Source: Rutpela maculata (Eukaryota > Arthropoda > Insecta > Coleoptera > Cerambycidae). From it: DNA of 64,000 nucleotides. Below are positions 33,881 through 44,640 of the stretch, piece by piece. Both the position numbers and the translations under genes were made by a program. Within the stretch, counting starts at the first letter, position 1. Every line of letters begins with the position of its first letter. The stretch spans positions 95,311,091-95,375,090 of the forward strand of contig OW386287.2 of assembly GCA_936432065.2 (NCBI GenBank), read 5' to 3'. The notes under the pieces are model-generated. The model saw nothing but the letters and a program-made list of their open reading frames with translations, had not been told where the DNA came from and ran no database searches.

Positions 33881-35366
33881 AAAAAAGTGATCTGTTACTG
33901 GTGCTCCGTTGGGTGTATGTATTTCGACATACTGAACAGGAATCAGGTGTCTGTTTAGCTCCACTATCCACAAATTTTGTATAATGTTTTTTATGAGGTT
34001 TTTATGAGGTTCTTTGGGTCATTTTCACGATTTACTAAAAGTTAGTGGGTGATGGAGTTAAACGGACAACTTGATTCGTATTCAGCACATCGAAATTCAT
34101 GGAGGTTTAGCCCACGGAAATTAGCATTTGACCTGGACAAAATTAGTAAAAATTTGAATTTTTGCACAGATATTCTTTGAGGTGTCCCAAACCTAAATCC
34201 ACAAAAATCCCAACATGGCTACCCAAGATATTGAAGGTCAAAGTTTTTTGCAAATATCTCGCGTCCTATGGCATCGGTGCCCATGAGGTCAATGTGAAAG
34301 TTATTGAAAATTAAATTATCTACAAGTTATCTTTTTTAATTTTTACCAAACCCCCCATTTTTCGAGATATTCAAGGTCAATGTTTCAGAAACATGTTTCT
34401 TCGTGAATATCTCGCGCCAAAAAAATCGGGCAGCAATAAAGTTAAGAAAAAAGTTGTAGAGAATTCAATTATCTACAAGATTGGTATTTTGCATTTTTTT
34501 CCATAACCTCGCAATTTTCGAGATATTCAAGGTCGAAGTTTAAAAAAACGATTTTTGCAAGTAGACTTCGTCGCGGTCTAATGCATAGGGAACGAGATAT
34601 TCGCGGAGTCTACATGCAAAAAACCGTTTTTTTTAAATTTCGTCCTTGAATATCTCGAAAAGGGCGAGGTTTTGGGAAAAAATGCAAAATACCAATCTTG
34701 TAGATAATTGAATTCCGTACAACTTTATTGCTGCCCGATTTTATTGGCGCGAGATATTATCAAAAAACCATGTTTTTGAAACTTTGACTTTGAATATCTC
34801 GAAAAAGGGGGAGAGAGTGGTAAAAAATAAAAAAAAACAACTGTAGATAATTTAATTCTCTGCAACTTTCACATTAACCTCATGGGCATCAGATACATAG
34901 GACGCGAGATATTTGCAAAAAATTTTGACCTTCAATATCTTGGGTAGCCATGTTGGGATTTTTGTGGATTTAGGTTTGGGGCACCTCAAAGAAAGTATGT
35001 GCAAAAATTCAGGTTTTTACTAATTTTGTCCAAGTTTCTTCGTTTCTTTGTCTAATTTCCCTGCAGTGGTTACCCAATGGTGTCCCAAAAACAGACCACT
35101 TTTTTTTTGGTGGGGGGGGGGCGTCACAAAAAAAAATGAACCGTTTTTGGAGCCCCATTGAGTAACTCCCATGTATTTCGACGTGCTGAATACGAATCAG
35201 GTGCCTCTTTAGCTCCATCATCCACCACTTTTTAGTAAATCGCGAAAATAACCTAAGGAACTTCATAAAAACGTTATAAAGAAATTGTGTGTGGTAGAGC
35301 TAAACGGACACCCGATTCCTGTTCAGCACGTCGCCCAATGGAGTTCCAGTAGCAGACCACTTTTTT
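33881..35366. mobile_element. Large foldback element, 1486 bp, almost fully palindromic
   Basis: Left end AAAAAAGTGATCTGTTACTGG and right end its near complement; the axis lies near 34593. Pairing can be followed nearly throughout: TGAACAGGAATCAGGTGTC, CGATTTACTAAAA, TGCACAGATATTCTTTGAGG, CATGGCTACCCAAGATATTG, ATTATCTACAAG, TCGAGATATTCAAGG. The right arm has extra sequence (G-run at 35113-35121). ATG lies just outside both ends (3-bp, weak TSD). The arms contain many copies of GAGATATTCAAGGTC-like blocks. Confidence 0.8.
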
Positions 35367-35962
35367 ATGTTGTGTGCCTGTGTTAGAAGTCCCTATGGGC
35401 GATTTTATAATTCGTCAGGACTAAACACTTAAAAATGCTTTTGGAGGCAAATATTTGATATATTTGAGGCTTCCCTGCTTTTTTCTTCGTAGTGTGCGCT
35501 AATGCTTGAGCCTTTCCATCTTTTTGATGCTTAACTCGGGTTGTATGTATAGTTCTTTTAAAATGGCTTTGCTCTACGGCTGGCTTGTTTATGGGTTGTT
35601 TGTTCATTTGGTTATCTACTTCTGGGATGTAGCATTTGTTGTGTTTGTTTATGTTTGCTGGCTGTAGCGTGCACAGTGTTGTTGTTTCTCCGTTTTGTGT
35701 TGGTGGTGGTTGGATGGGTGTGGTGTGTTTTGGGAGAAGTTGGGATGAAGCAGATTTACAATATGTAGTCCAGGGTGTTTTGCCTATGGATTTTTTCGTG
35801 GGCTTGGGGTTTTTTGTTTGTTTCTATTATTTTTGGTTTTTTTTTGTTGTTTTTTTTTTTGGTTTATGTAATTTTTTGTTTTTTTTAATTTTTTTATTTT
35901 TTTTCCCAGTTGCCCAGGTTAATTGTGTACAAATAGTTTAGCTTCGACGGGATTTTGGTTTG
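35367..35962 (-). other. Tail region after the gag-like ORF, A-rich on the minus strand
   Basis: Very A/C-rich on the minus strand (T/G on plus), matching the composition of the ORF above it. No reverse transcriptase motif is present. A 75-codon frame (35607-35383) has no recognisable domain. This would be 3' UTR of the gag-like element if the element lacks ORF2. Confidence 0.4.
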
Positions 35963-37424
35963 TTAGGTGAATAGGGATGTTAGCCATTCTATTATTACGA
36001 GTAGCCTGTCAATGGAATCCTTACTATTCTTGAATCTATTGATTACATTCCCAAGTTTACTTAAAATGTCTTTAATGTTAAAAGTTCTGAGGAAATTAAG
36101 TATTTCCTTTAAGGTGATATAATCTGTGTCTGTTTCTGTATCGTCTGGGGGGTGTGTCTGGTCTGGACTTACTTTTTGGCTATAGGTTGGTTTTTGGGTT
36201 AACGGTGGAAAATTTGTGCTGTCGGGGATTTTTTTGGGTTTGGGGTTGGTATGATATTGGTGGTGGTAGTGATTGGGGGTTCTTTGCTCTTATGTTGCGT
36301 TGGTTGCACCTCGTAGCGGGGCAAGGCCCACCCTCGTGCGTTTGCCCACATCTCACACAATGTGGGATGCGGTTGCACAACTCCGAGGAGTGTCCAAACC
36401 CCCGGCCTAATGTACTCCTCAACTCTGACCCTTAAGGAGCAGAGTTCCTTGAGTGAGCACATCCTGTCAGCTTCCCCTTTGTGTATAGTTATCAGTATGA
36501 TAGGTAAGGGTTGTTTTTTTCCGGTCCTGGAACTAGTCAGTCTGGCTATTTTTTGTATATGTATGTTTCTTTTGAGCAAGTCGGTTTACATTTGCTCGAT
36601 ATGTACGTCCGTTGGTATGTATTTAATAATTAGTTTTGTTGGTCTATTGTCTTGTTGGTTGTATGTGTGGAATTCTATTTCATTATGGACTAGTAAATTT
36701 ATGATGGCATTGTGGTCGTCTGACGTTAAAGGTTGGCATGTAAGAGAAGAGATATTAAATTTAAAAGTTGGTCTTTGAGTGCTGTGTTTATTTATTAAGT
36801 CTATAACTTCCAAATGTCTTTCGGTATATATTGATATACTTGGTGTGGGGGTTGGTTTCTTGTTGTCTCTTGCTCCGTCAGTTTGGGTGTTGGGGTTTCA
36901 AGGGTTTGGATTTCAGGTGAATTGGTAATAATGTCGTTGTAACTCTGGACCTAGGTGTTAGAGTGAATGATAATGGGGGGGGGGGGTTGTTGGTTAAATT
37001 TCCTTTTTTTGGGGTTGGGGAGGGTTTTGTCAGGGGAGTGTGTGGGTTGGAATGGTTCGGTAGTGATGTTTTGTATTGGATTAAAAGCCTTTTGTGTTAG
37101 TTGGAGGATTTTATCGAGCTGTTGTGACGAAGGGGATGGGGTTGGGGGGGGGGTGGCGGGGATTTGTAGGTTTTGTGCGGGTGATGGTACTGGGGTGATT
37201 GTGTCGTATTCGGTTGTTGCCATTCTGGAAGTCAGTGTGGAAGTTACTGTTAAAGTGGTGGAGAGGGTTGTACTCGTGGTAGTTGTTGTAGTGGTTGGCA
37301 TTATTGTTGGAGTGGTGATAAGAGTTATTGTTGGTGTATAAATGTAGTACTGTCCATCGTCTGAGTCCTGAGACGTGTTTTTTACTATTACTTTTTCGCA
37401 AGTATGGTATTTATTTGTAGACAT
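35963..37424 (-). pseudogene. Jockey-type ORF1 (gag-like, PRE_C2HC + zinc knuckles), frameshifted
   Basis: ATG at 37424. Ser/Thr/Pro-rich N-terminal region with long Thr runs (37424-36951); then a conserved block FKFNISSLTCQPLTSDDHNA, IIKYIPTDVHIEQM (in-frame TAA at 36583-36585) and LLKRNIHIQKIARL, PIILITIHKGEADR, LCSLRVRVEEYI: the PRE_C2HC region typical of Jockey-group ORF1. After a frameshift come zinc knuckles GHSSELCNRIPHCVRCGQTH..GPC (36422-36300; the first knuckle is damaged). After another frame change the C-terminal helix LKEILNFLRTFNIKDIL ... EWLTSLFT ends with TAA at 35963-35965. The protein packages element RNA. No ORF2 follows. Confidence 0.75.
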
Positions 37425-37430
37425 TTTACA

Positions 37431-37990
37431 GTCGGAGGTTTTCGCAACGTATGTATCACACAGCAGGCACTGGCAGACTTTGATATGATATATGATTGAT
37501 GAATATGATATGATTCCCTGCTTTTTTAATCATACTAACGACATATAAATCGATAGCGGATTTCGATCCGTTTTCGAGATAAACTTGTGGAGGCGTCCAT
37601 CTCATTTTATGATGCTTATTTCATTTTGCAACAATTTTGGTTAAAATTAAAATTTAGCCTGCCAAGCCACATATCGTCGAGCAACATGAAAAATGTTTCA
37701 ATGTCTAACTTTAGCGCATTTTCCAAAATTCTACCTTGTCCTGCGACACAATATCTTTGGAGACTGAAAATAATTTGTTTTGTATTTGGTCCCTAAAATA
37801 GCTATTTTACGGACTCATTTGAGTCCATAAAATGAGTATTTTCCGGACTTAGTTCCAAAAAGTTGCCATGGCAACTTTTGAGCATCATTTAGTTAAATAA
37901 TGCAAAATGGTTCATACAACAACTTTATTTAATCTAATAGGACAACAATATAACTTAATTATTAGGTTTATAAGTTAAATTAATAATAAT
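37431..37990. other. No recognisable gene
   Basis: AT-rich spacer between the gag-like ORF and the recombinase locus. GGACTCATTTGAGTCC near 37810 is a short perfect palindrome. Confidence 0.4.
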
Positions 37991-38524
37991 TAAATGATTA
38001 TGGCCCAAAATGAAAATTAAATGAACAATTTTGAGCACCTTCCAAGCTATTACCCCCAAACGAAATACCCGAACCCGAGGGTATCGTGTTAATTTCTTTT
38101 GATGTTGTAGTAGTAGCTTCGGTAGTAACCGATATTATGTTACTCGATGGTTTGATTTTCTTCCCTCCATTAACATTCTGCACACTTTTTTCTTCTTCTC
38201 AATTGATTGTTCTATATATGACTCTGCCACTGAAGACGACCTGGAATTAGTTATTATTTAGAATAAAAAGACAATAATGTTGTGAAAAAACCTGCTTCCA
38301 TCCTCCTAGCCGTTTCAACGAGATTAAATCGACGGCATCTGCCGCAAGAGATGCAGAACTTCGCCGGAAGCAATGCCCTGTATACTCTATCGGGTTCGGA
38401 AGTTTAAGAAATTCAGCAACGACACAGGACATTTTCCCAAAAGAATGGATCCCTACACGTTGTACCGTACATTTTCCCTTCCGATAGGAAGTAAAAAACC
38501 AATCGTGTTTAATATTCGCTGGTC

Positions 38525-39331
38525 CCCAGGCAGCAAGGTGCCGTCATTATGACGTCGTTTTTTGGCATTAATTACGTCAATTTCACCTTCAGCATGACGT
38601 AAAAATGACGTGAAAAAGACGGCACAATGTCACAGCCCAATGACGTCATATATATGACGTCAATATGAAGTCGTACATATGACGCCAATATGACGTATTG
38701 GTAATCAGTGAATTTTGCGATGAGGGATGCAAACCTCTCATTTTCCACAATTACTAATAAAGTTTTTGACGAAAAAAAACCGGAATGTGCAGGGATCGAA
38801 CCGCGGACCTCTTAACTCGCAACGTAACACTTAAACTCACTGAATCATTGAACATCTTTATCTAAATATGTTTAAAAGCTGTACACCTAGTTAGAAATAG
38901 TAAAACAAAATTATTATTACTATGTGGCAAAAATTGAACTAGTCACTAAATACTTCTATTTACTTTTATTTTATAATGATTTATTTAAATTAAAATTTCA
39001 GGTTGCAAAATATATTCGGCAACTATGTCAAAACATACTGATGTTTCTATATGTACGTTTTTATTGTAATAATATATTGCTATTATGATTGGTCAAAGAT
39101 CTCTATTTATATATAGTGAACTAAATGACCAATTTTGACGACAGAATGACGTAATTTTTAATGACGTCAAAATAATGACCTAAAAGAAACGTGTATTTGA
39201 CGTCTTCATAATGACGTCAGAAGTACGTTTTAAATATCACGTCTCTGGTACGTGATTTATTGGGACAATGACGTCGGCGACCAAAAATCACCTTTAAAAG
39301 ACGTCATAATGACGTCACCCTGCTACCTGGG
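38525..39331. mobile_element. 807-bp TIR element rich in TGACGTCA palindromes, inserted in recombinase exon 3
   Basis: Ends CCCAGGCAGCAAGGTGCCG and, inverted, CCCAGGTAGCAGGGTGACG match over about 31 bp with few differences. Inside are well over a dozen TGACGTCA/ATGACGT motifs, densest in the outer 150-200 bp of both sides, plus a tRNA-like module (38773-38860). Flanks show the interrupted exon but no clear target duplication. No transposase. Family unknown to me. Confidence 0.75.
38773..38860 (-). ncRNA. tRNA-like Pol III module, copy 2
   Basis: On the minus strand TGATTCAGTGAG resembles an A box, GCGGTTCGATCCC a B box about 45 bases on, and a T8 run (38773-38780) follows. Shares ordered blocks with 10615-10705. 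The T-stem pairs poorly, so a tRNA-derived relic is more likely than a working tRNA. Confidence 0.45.
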
Positions 39332-40174
39332 TAGTAGTCGAACATATTTCTGGTACACTTCTGTGGGATTGACAGCTTCACCTTCAGCTACCACGGGAAA
39401 CACTCTCTTAATGTTGATCTTCGTATCGGGAATTGTTATAAGAAGACATCGTGTGTCTTTTTGGACAATATCTTGTATTTTTAGTGAATGTAGTTTTTCG
39501 CGCCTGCATGCACCACACACGTCAATGAGAAGAGCAACCTGCGGAATTAAATATGAAACTGATGCATGTTATTAAAGTATGATTTTAAACCTACTTTGAT
39601 TAATAAATACTTCTCATCGCCTGCATTTATCAAAAATATATTAATTTCTTGGCGCGTCAAAACTTTTGACTTTGTAGGCTCGTAGCCTACTGAATTTCGC
39701 TTCAAGAAAGCTATGACTGACGAATTTGTCTATTTCTATATTTTCTTTGACAGACAAAACAGCTTTTATCGTCGAATATTTTGACCAGAGAGTAGATGGT
39801 TTTACTTCTTGGGACTGTAATAGGAAAATACGAAAATAGTCAAAATGATAATTTACATATGTTATTAATATTGAATGCAAAGAATGGAGGTATTTACCTT
39901 TTCATATGTAAATAGTTCAACATTGCATCTTCGTCTACAATTACAATGTTGTTCATTTCTTTCCATCGAATGAATGCTACATATTCCCTTTCATAAGTAT
40001 GACGAGATTTCACTGGAAGTAAATCTAACACAATTTCCTTCACTTTTTCAGATATAATTTGTGCATTACGCATTTTATACCGTATAAAAAGAACGCGTCA
40101 AAATTTTTTTGTTTACATTAAACAATCTGGTTGCTATGGTCGGATGATAATTAAAATTCGAAGTTCACTATTTA

Positions 40175-40347
40175 GTACAGTACCTAGAGGTAAAAAATAT
40201 GCAAAACTTCGGAATAATGTCATATTGAACGGATTTCGTTCATTTTTGGCAGTATAATAGTAAATTCTTCACAGAAAAGTTTCTATATTGTGAGGGGGCT
40301 TGCTAATTTATAGGGGGTGGATGCCACCCCCTCTCTGGGGGTGGCAC

Positions 40348-40432
<85 letters not shown>

Positions 40433-42035
40433 TGGAGCTGAAGTAGAATCAAATTTTAAGAGGAAAAGGTTCTATGTTTTTCACATAAATTGATAGTTTT
40501 TAAGTTATAACGACTTCAAAATTGCGATTTTAGCTTAAAAAAAAGGTATTTCCAAACGGCTTTCGTCAAGTATCTCGAAAAGTATTACTTTATCAAAAAA
40601 ATGTTACAGACCAATTACAGAAAGTAGAAAGTGGGAATTAATTAAATTTTTTGTTTATTGATGTAGGATTAATAATTTCGGAGATATTTAAGTTTACATT
40701 TGGCATCCAAGTGTTCATAAGATAATTATTTAGAGTGAGAGTTAAATATCTCAGAAACTGTGACACCTACGTCAAGGATGCTAATAGGTAGAATAATAGG
40801 TTATTAACTACACTTTTAACTGTTTTTTTATTTGTTTCTGTGACATAAAAAACAAAGAAGTTATGACCGAAGCAATGTGCATCTACACATTTTTTTAATA
40901 ACAATTTCGCCATTTTGTTACTGTAATTAGCCGGTAATTAAAAAAAGGAATTTCAAACACTGTTTCTCATTAATATATAGCATGACGTAGATGCTCAAAT
41001 TATTTGGTTTGTATATAGCACTTGCTTTAGAAAAAAAATACAGTTTAAACTATAAAAGTATTTTCGATAAAACGTATTTTTTTTCCTTTTCCAAATATCT
41101 CAATAAATATTAGTTTTAATAAAATAAAGCTCATAAACTGATAATGAATTTCGCTTGTTTATTTATTTACATAGATTTAATAGTTTCGGAGATATGAGAG
41201 TTTACAAATGGCGTCCGAACGTTTATAAGACGAAAAATGCAGTTTACATGTTAAACATATCAGAAATTGTGACCCCTACGTCACGCTTGCTAAGAAATGG
41301 AATTAAAGACAATTAATTGCGGTTTCAAATTATTTTTTACTCGTTCCTGTAGCATAAGAAATAAAGCAGTTATGACGGAAAATGTGCGTATTTATATTTT
41401 TTTATATAAAAAACCCACCATTTTGTTACTTTAATTAGCCAGTAATTAAGAAAAATTATTTCAAACACAGTTTTTCGTTAAGATGTAGCATTACCTAGAT
41501 GCTCAAATTTTTTTGCTCATTTAAAGCACTTGCTTTAGAAAAAAATGCATTTTAAACTTGAAAGGTAATTTCGAAACACTTGGATACCAAATATAAACTT
41601 AAATATCTCCGAAATTATTAATCCTACATCCTACAAAAAATATAATTAATTCCCAGTTTGTACTTTCTGTAATTGGTCTGTAACATTTTTTCGATAAAAT
41701 AATACTTTTCGAGATACTTGACGAAAGCTGTTTGGAAATACCTTTTTTTTTAAGCTAAAATCGCAATTTTGAAGTCGTTATAACTCAAAAACTATCAATT
41801 TATGTGAAAAATTGCATAGAACCTTTTCTTATTAAAATTTGATTCTATTTCAGCTCCAATAAATATATATATATATATTTTAAGACCACCCCCTGAGAAG
41901 GGGGTCGTCTTAAATCAGCAAGCCCCCGCAAAATATAAACACTTTTCTGTGAAGCATTTACTATAATACTGCCAAAAATGAACGAAATCCGTTCAATATA
42001 ACATTATTCTGAAGTTAAAACCTCTAGTTACTGTA
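40175..42035. mobile_element. Foldback element, 1.86 kb, with (AT)n arm
   Basis: The left end TACAGTACCTAGAGG is mirrored at the right (CCTCTAGTTACTGTA). Paired blocks: GAACGGATTTCGTTCATTTT, TATTATAGTAAAT-like, GGGGGCTTGCT, CCACCCCCT, ATTGGAGCTGAAGTAGAATC, AACGACTTCAAAATTGCGAT, AATAATTTCGGAGATATTTA. An (AT)n run of about 78 bp (40350-40427) is in the left arm and a shorter one in the right. Inner copies of AGCACTTGCTTTAGAAAAA occur in direct orientation (41024, 41526). A separate fragment of the same end lies at 45660-45836. Confidence 0.8.
40350..40427. repeat. (AT)n microsatellite
   Basis: Uninterrupted AT/TA run of about 78 bases inside the left arm of the foldback element. Confidence 0.95.
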
Positions 42036-42780
42036 TTAATTTTCGAGAAATATTTGCTCTGATCAAATATGTTTTAGGGACCTTTAACAAAAAAATGTTG
42101 TTTGTAATACGTACCGAAAATGAGTTTTTTGGGACTCATCGGCTATTCCGGACTCGGCTTCGTCTTGTCCGAAAACGGCTACGATTCGTCCCAAAAAACA
42201 TGATATTAGGTCCTTGTTACAAAAATAACTATTTATGGCAAGTCAATTTTATGGTAGTTGGAAAGAATCAATTTTCATCTATAATATCAATGCCAATGTG
42301 CGTCCAGTGTGGCGATAATTATTGAGGTACGGCATTTTGAACATGACAGACTTGACTACGCAGGAGTATGACTTATTTTGTGGTGCGGTGCAGTTTATTC
42401 TCATCTTTCACCCGTCAACACTGCTGATGCCTGAAGGGGAGGTAGTGGTTATTGATGCTATGGTAATTGTATCTCTTGGGCGTGTATCTATGGGAGGAGT
42501 ACGTCAAGTAGGCATTTTATGTTTTATGGGTTTTCTTTTTGCATGGTTTAACATCTCTAGGTGGAGACCTCATCATTTCATTTTCACTGAACACGGATGA
42601 AATACTGTATTTACAGCATAGATGTCCCAGATAGAATCTACAAAATCGTCAAAATGTCACTTAAGGATTTCTTGCATTAAATCTTTTTTAAGGTTAAGTT
42701 CACATACTTTTGACACTATCTAGAAAATGGCGACAATTAGGATGTAAATTAGATACTAGAATGGTCTAAAGCCCATTCTA
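42036..42780. other. No recognisable gene
   Basis: Holds an imperfect hairpin TTTTTTGGGAC ... GTCCCAAAAAA (about 42123-42200). Open frames at 42095-42600 have no recognisable domain. Confidence 0.4.
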
Positions 42781-42795
42781 TCTCCTGCGGAGGGC

Positions 42796-42832
42796 TTGAG
42801 TGCTTCGCACTCAAATGAGCGCTTCGCGCTCA
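42796..42832. repeat. Two consecutive short hairpins
   Basis: TTGAGTGCTTCGCACTCAA (8-bp stem, TTC loop) is followed one base later by TGAGCGCTTCGCGCTCA (7-bp stem, TTC loop). The two stems differ by compensating changes (GTGC/GCAC versus GCGC/GCGC). Confidence 0.85.
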
Positions 42833-43039
42833 ATTTTACGTTTCAATCAATTTAAAGTTTTATGAAAATTTGTCTTTTTTCCGTATATTTGAAATGTCTT
42901 TAAAATTTGACATATTTCCGAAAATTTAACAATTTTTAATGATTTTACATTTTCTTAAAAAATTGATATTTTCTCTAATTTTTGACAATTTTCTGGAAAT
43001 TTTTTTTTTCCTGACTCATCTTGTACAAATATTTTTTCG

Positions 43040-44640
43040 ATATCATCACCGGTTCGCCCGTTATAAGAATTTTACGTTCTTGTGACGTCATCAGGACGTA
43101 GGTCTATTTTTCACTCATTCAGATTCCGTCTTTCTTCAATAATACCACTCACGTGTCTAGTATGAAATCGATATCTATTTCTGTTCGTCTGTTGTAAGAA
43201 TTTTTCAATTTTGTGACGTCATGTGTATTCTCTATTCAAATGAATTTCTTTCTTTTTCAATAATACCATTTACGTTTCATTCATGAAGCAGATATCTCAA
43301 ACCGTTCGTCAATTGTAAGAATTTTTCATTTCTATGACGTCATCAGAACGTAGGTGTATTTTTCATCCACTCGGATTTCGCTTTTGAATAGTGTCACCTG
43401 TATTTCAAATATGAAGTCAGTATCTCCACCCGTTGGTGTGTAGTAAGAATTTTTCTTTTTTGTGACATAGGAGTATTTTTGATTCATTCGAATTTCGTTT
43501 TTTTTTAATAGTATATACCACCTATATTTCAAATATGAAGGCAGTATCTCTATCCGTTCGTGCGTAGTAAAAGTTTTTTTTGTGACGTAGATGTATTTTT
43601 GATCCACTCGAATTTCGTTTTTTCTTCAATAGTGCCACTTACATTTCAAAAATGAAGTCAGTATCTCTCTCCGTTCATGCGTAGTAAGAGTTCTTCTCTT
43701 TTGTGACGTAGATATATTATTGATTCACACGAATTTCGTTTTTTCTTCAATGGTACCACCTACAATTCAAATATGAAGTAAGTATCTCTATCCGTTCGTA
43801 CGTAGCAAGAATTTTCATCTTTTGTGACGTAGGAGTATTTTTGATTCACTCGAATTTCGTTTTTTCTTCAATAGTGCCACCTGTAGTTCAAATATGAAGT
43901 CAGTATCTGTGCCCGTTCGTGCGTAGTAAGAATTTCTTTTTGTGACGTAGGTGTATTTTTGAATCACTCGAATTTGTTTTTTTTTTCAATAGTGTCACCT
44001 ATATTTCAAATATGAAGTCAGTATCTCTGCCCGTTCGTGCGTAGTAAGAATTTTTCTATTTTGTGACGCAGGTGTATCTTTGATTCACTCGGATTTCGTT
44101 TTTTCTTCAATAGTGCCATCTAGATTTCTAACATGTAGTCAGTATCTCTACCCGTTCCTGCGTAGTAAGAATTTTTCTCTTTTGTGACGTAGTGTATCTT
44201 TGAATCACTCGAATTTCGTTTTTTTTTTTTTCAACAGTGCCACGTATATAACAAATATGAAGTCAGTATCTCTATCCGTTCGTGGGTTATAAGAATTTTA
44301 ATTTTTTGTGACGTATGTGTATATTTGATTCACTCGAATTTTGTTTTTCTTCAATAGTACCACATATATTTCAAATATGATGTTAGTATCTCTGTCCGTT
44401 CATGTGTAGTAAGAATTTTTCTATTTTGTGACGTAGGTGCATTTTTGATTCACACGGATTTCGTTTTTTCTTCAATAGTGCCATCTACATTTCAAGTATG
44501 AAGTCAGTATCTCGATCAGTTCCTGCGTAGTAAGAATTTTTCTCTTTTGTGACATGGGTGTATGTTTGATTCCCTCGAATTTCGATTTTTTCTCAATAGT
44601 GCCACATACATTTCAAATATGAAGTCAGTATCTCGTTCTG
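43040..44640. repeat. Satellite array, unit about 120 bp, about 13 copies
   Basis: The marker ATGAAGTCAGTATCTC recurs at about 43411, 43534, 43652, 43773, 43893, 44012, 44133, 44258, 44378, 44499 and 44619. Each unit also has CCGTTCGTGCGTAGTAAGAA, TTTTGTGACGTAGGTGTA, TCACTCGAATTTCGTTTTT and CAATAGTGCCACCTA. Units near the left edge are more diverged, as expected for the edge of an array. Confidence 0.92.

Larger units (their letters stand above)
37998..40073 (-). pseudogene. Crypton-like tyrosine recombinase gene, four exons, broken by indels and a TIR element
   Basis: Exon 1 (40073-39898) starts ATG, MRNAQIISEKVKEIVLDLLP, and ends at AAAAG|GTAAAT. Exon 2 (39814-39595) follows TATTACAG and reads VKPSTLWSKYS, then after an indel FLKRNSVGYEPTKSKVLT, to AAA|GTAGG. 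Exon 3 starts at 39538 after TTCCGCAG with VALLIDVCGACRREKL (first catalytic Arg) and is interrupted at 39331 by an 807-bp TIR element, resuming at 38524 with DWFFTSYRKGKCTVQRVG, then YTGHCFRRSSASLAAD (His and second Arg) and LKRLGGWK. Exon 4 (38240-37998) carries the SSSVAESYI block with the likely catalytic Tyr and ends FNFHFGP. Frameshifts at the exon 2 start, within exon 2 and in an A-run of exon 4 make it a pseudogene. The R-HxxR-Y set and insect distribution fit Crypton transposases or genes derived from them. Confidence 0.8.

Noticed and set aside
36154..36778. Long plus-strand frames at 36154-36778 and 36967-37341
   Set aside because: They are antisense shadows of the minus-strand gag-like ORF, made open by its strong base bias.
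42095..42600. Two plus-strand frames as a host gene
   Set aside because: No homology I recognise; the first overlaps an imperfect hairpin.
43040..44640. CRISPR-like array
   Set aside because: Repeats are contiguous 120-bp units without unique spacers, and the genome is eukaryotic.
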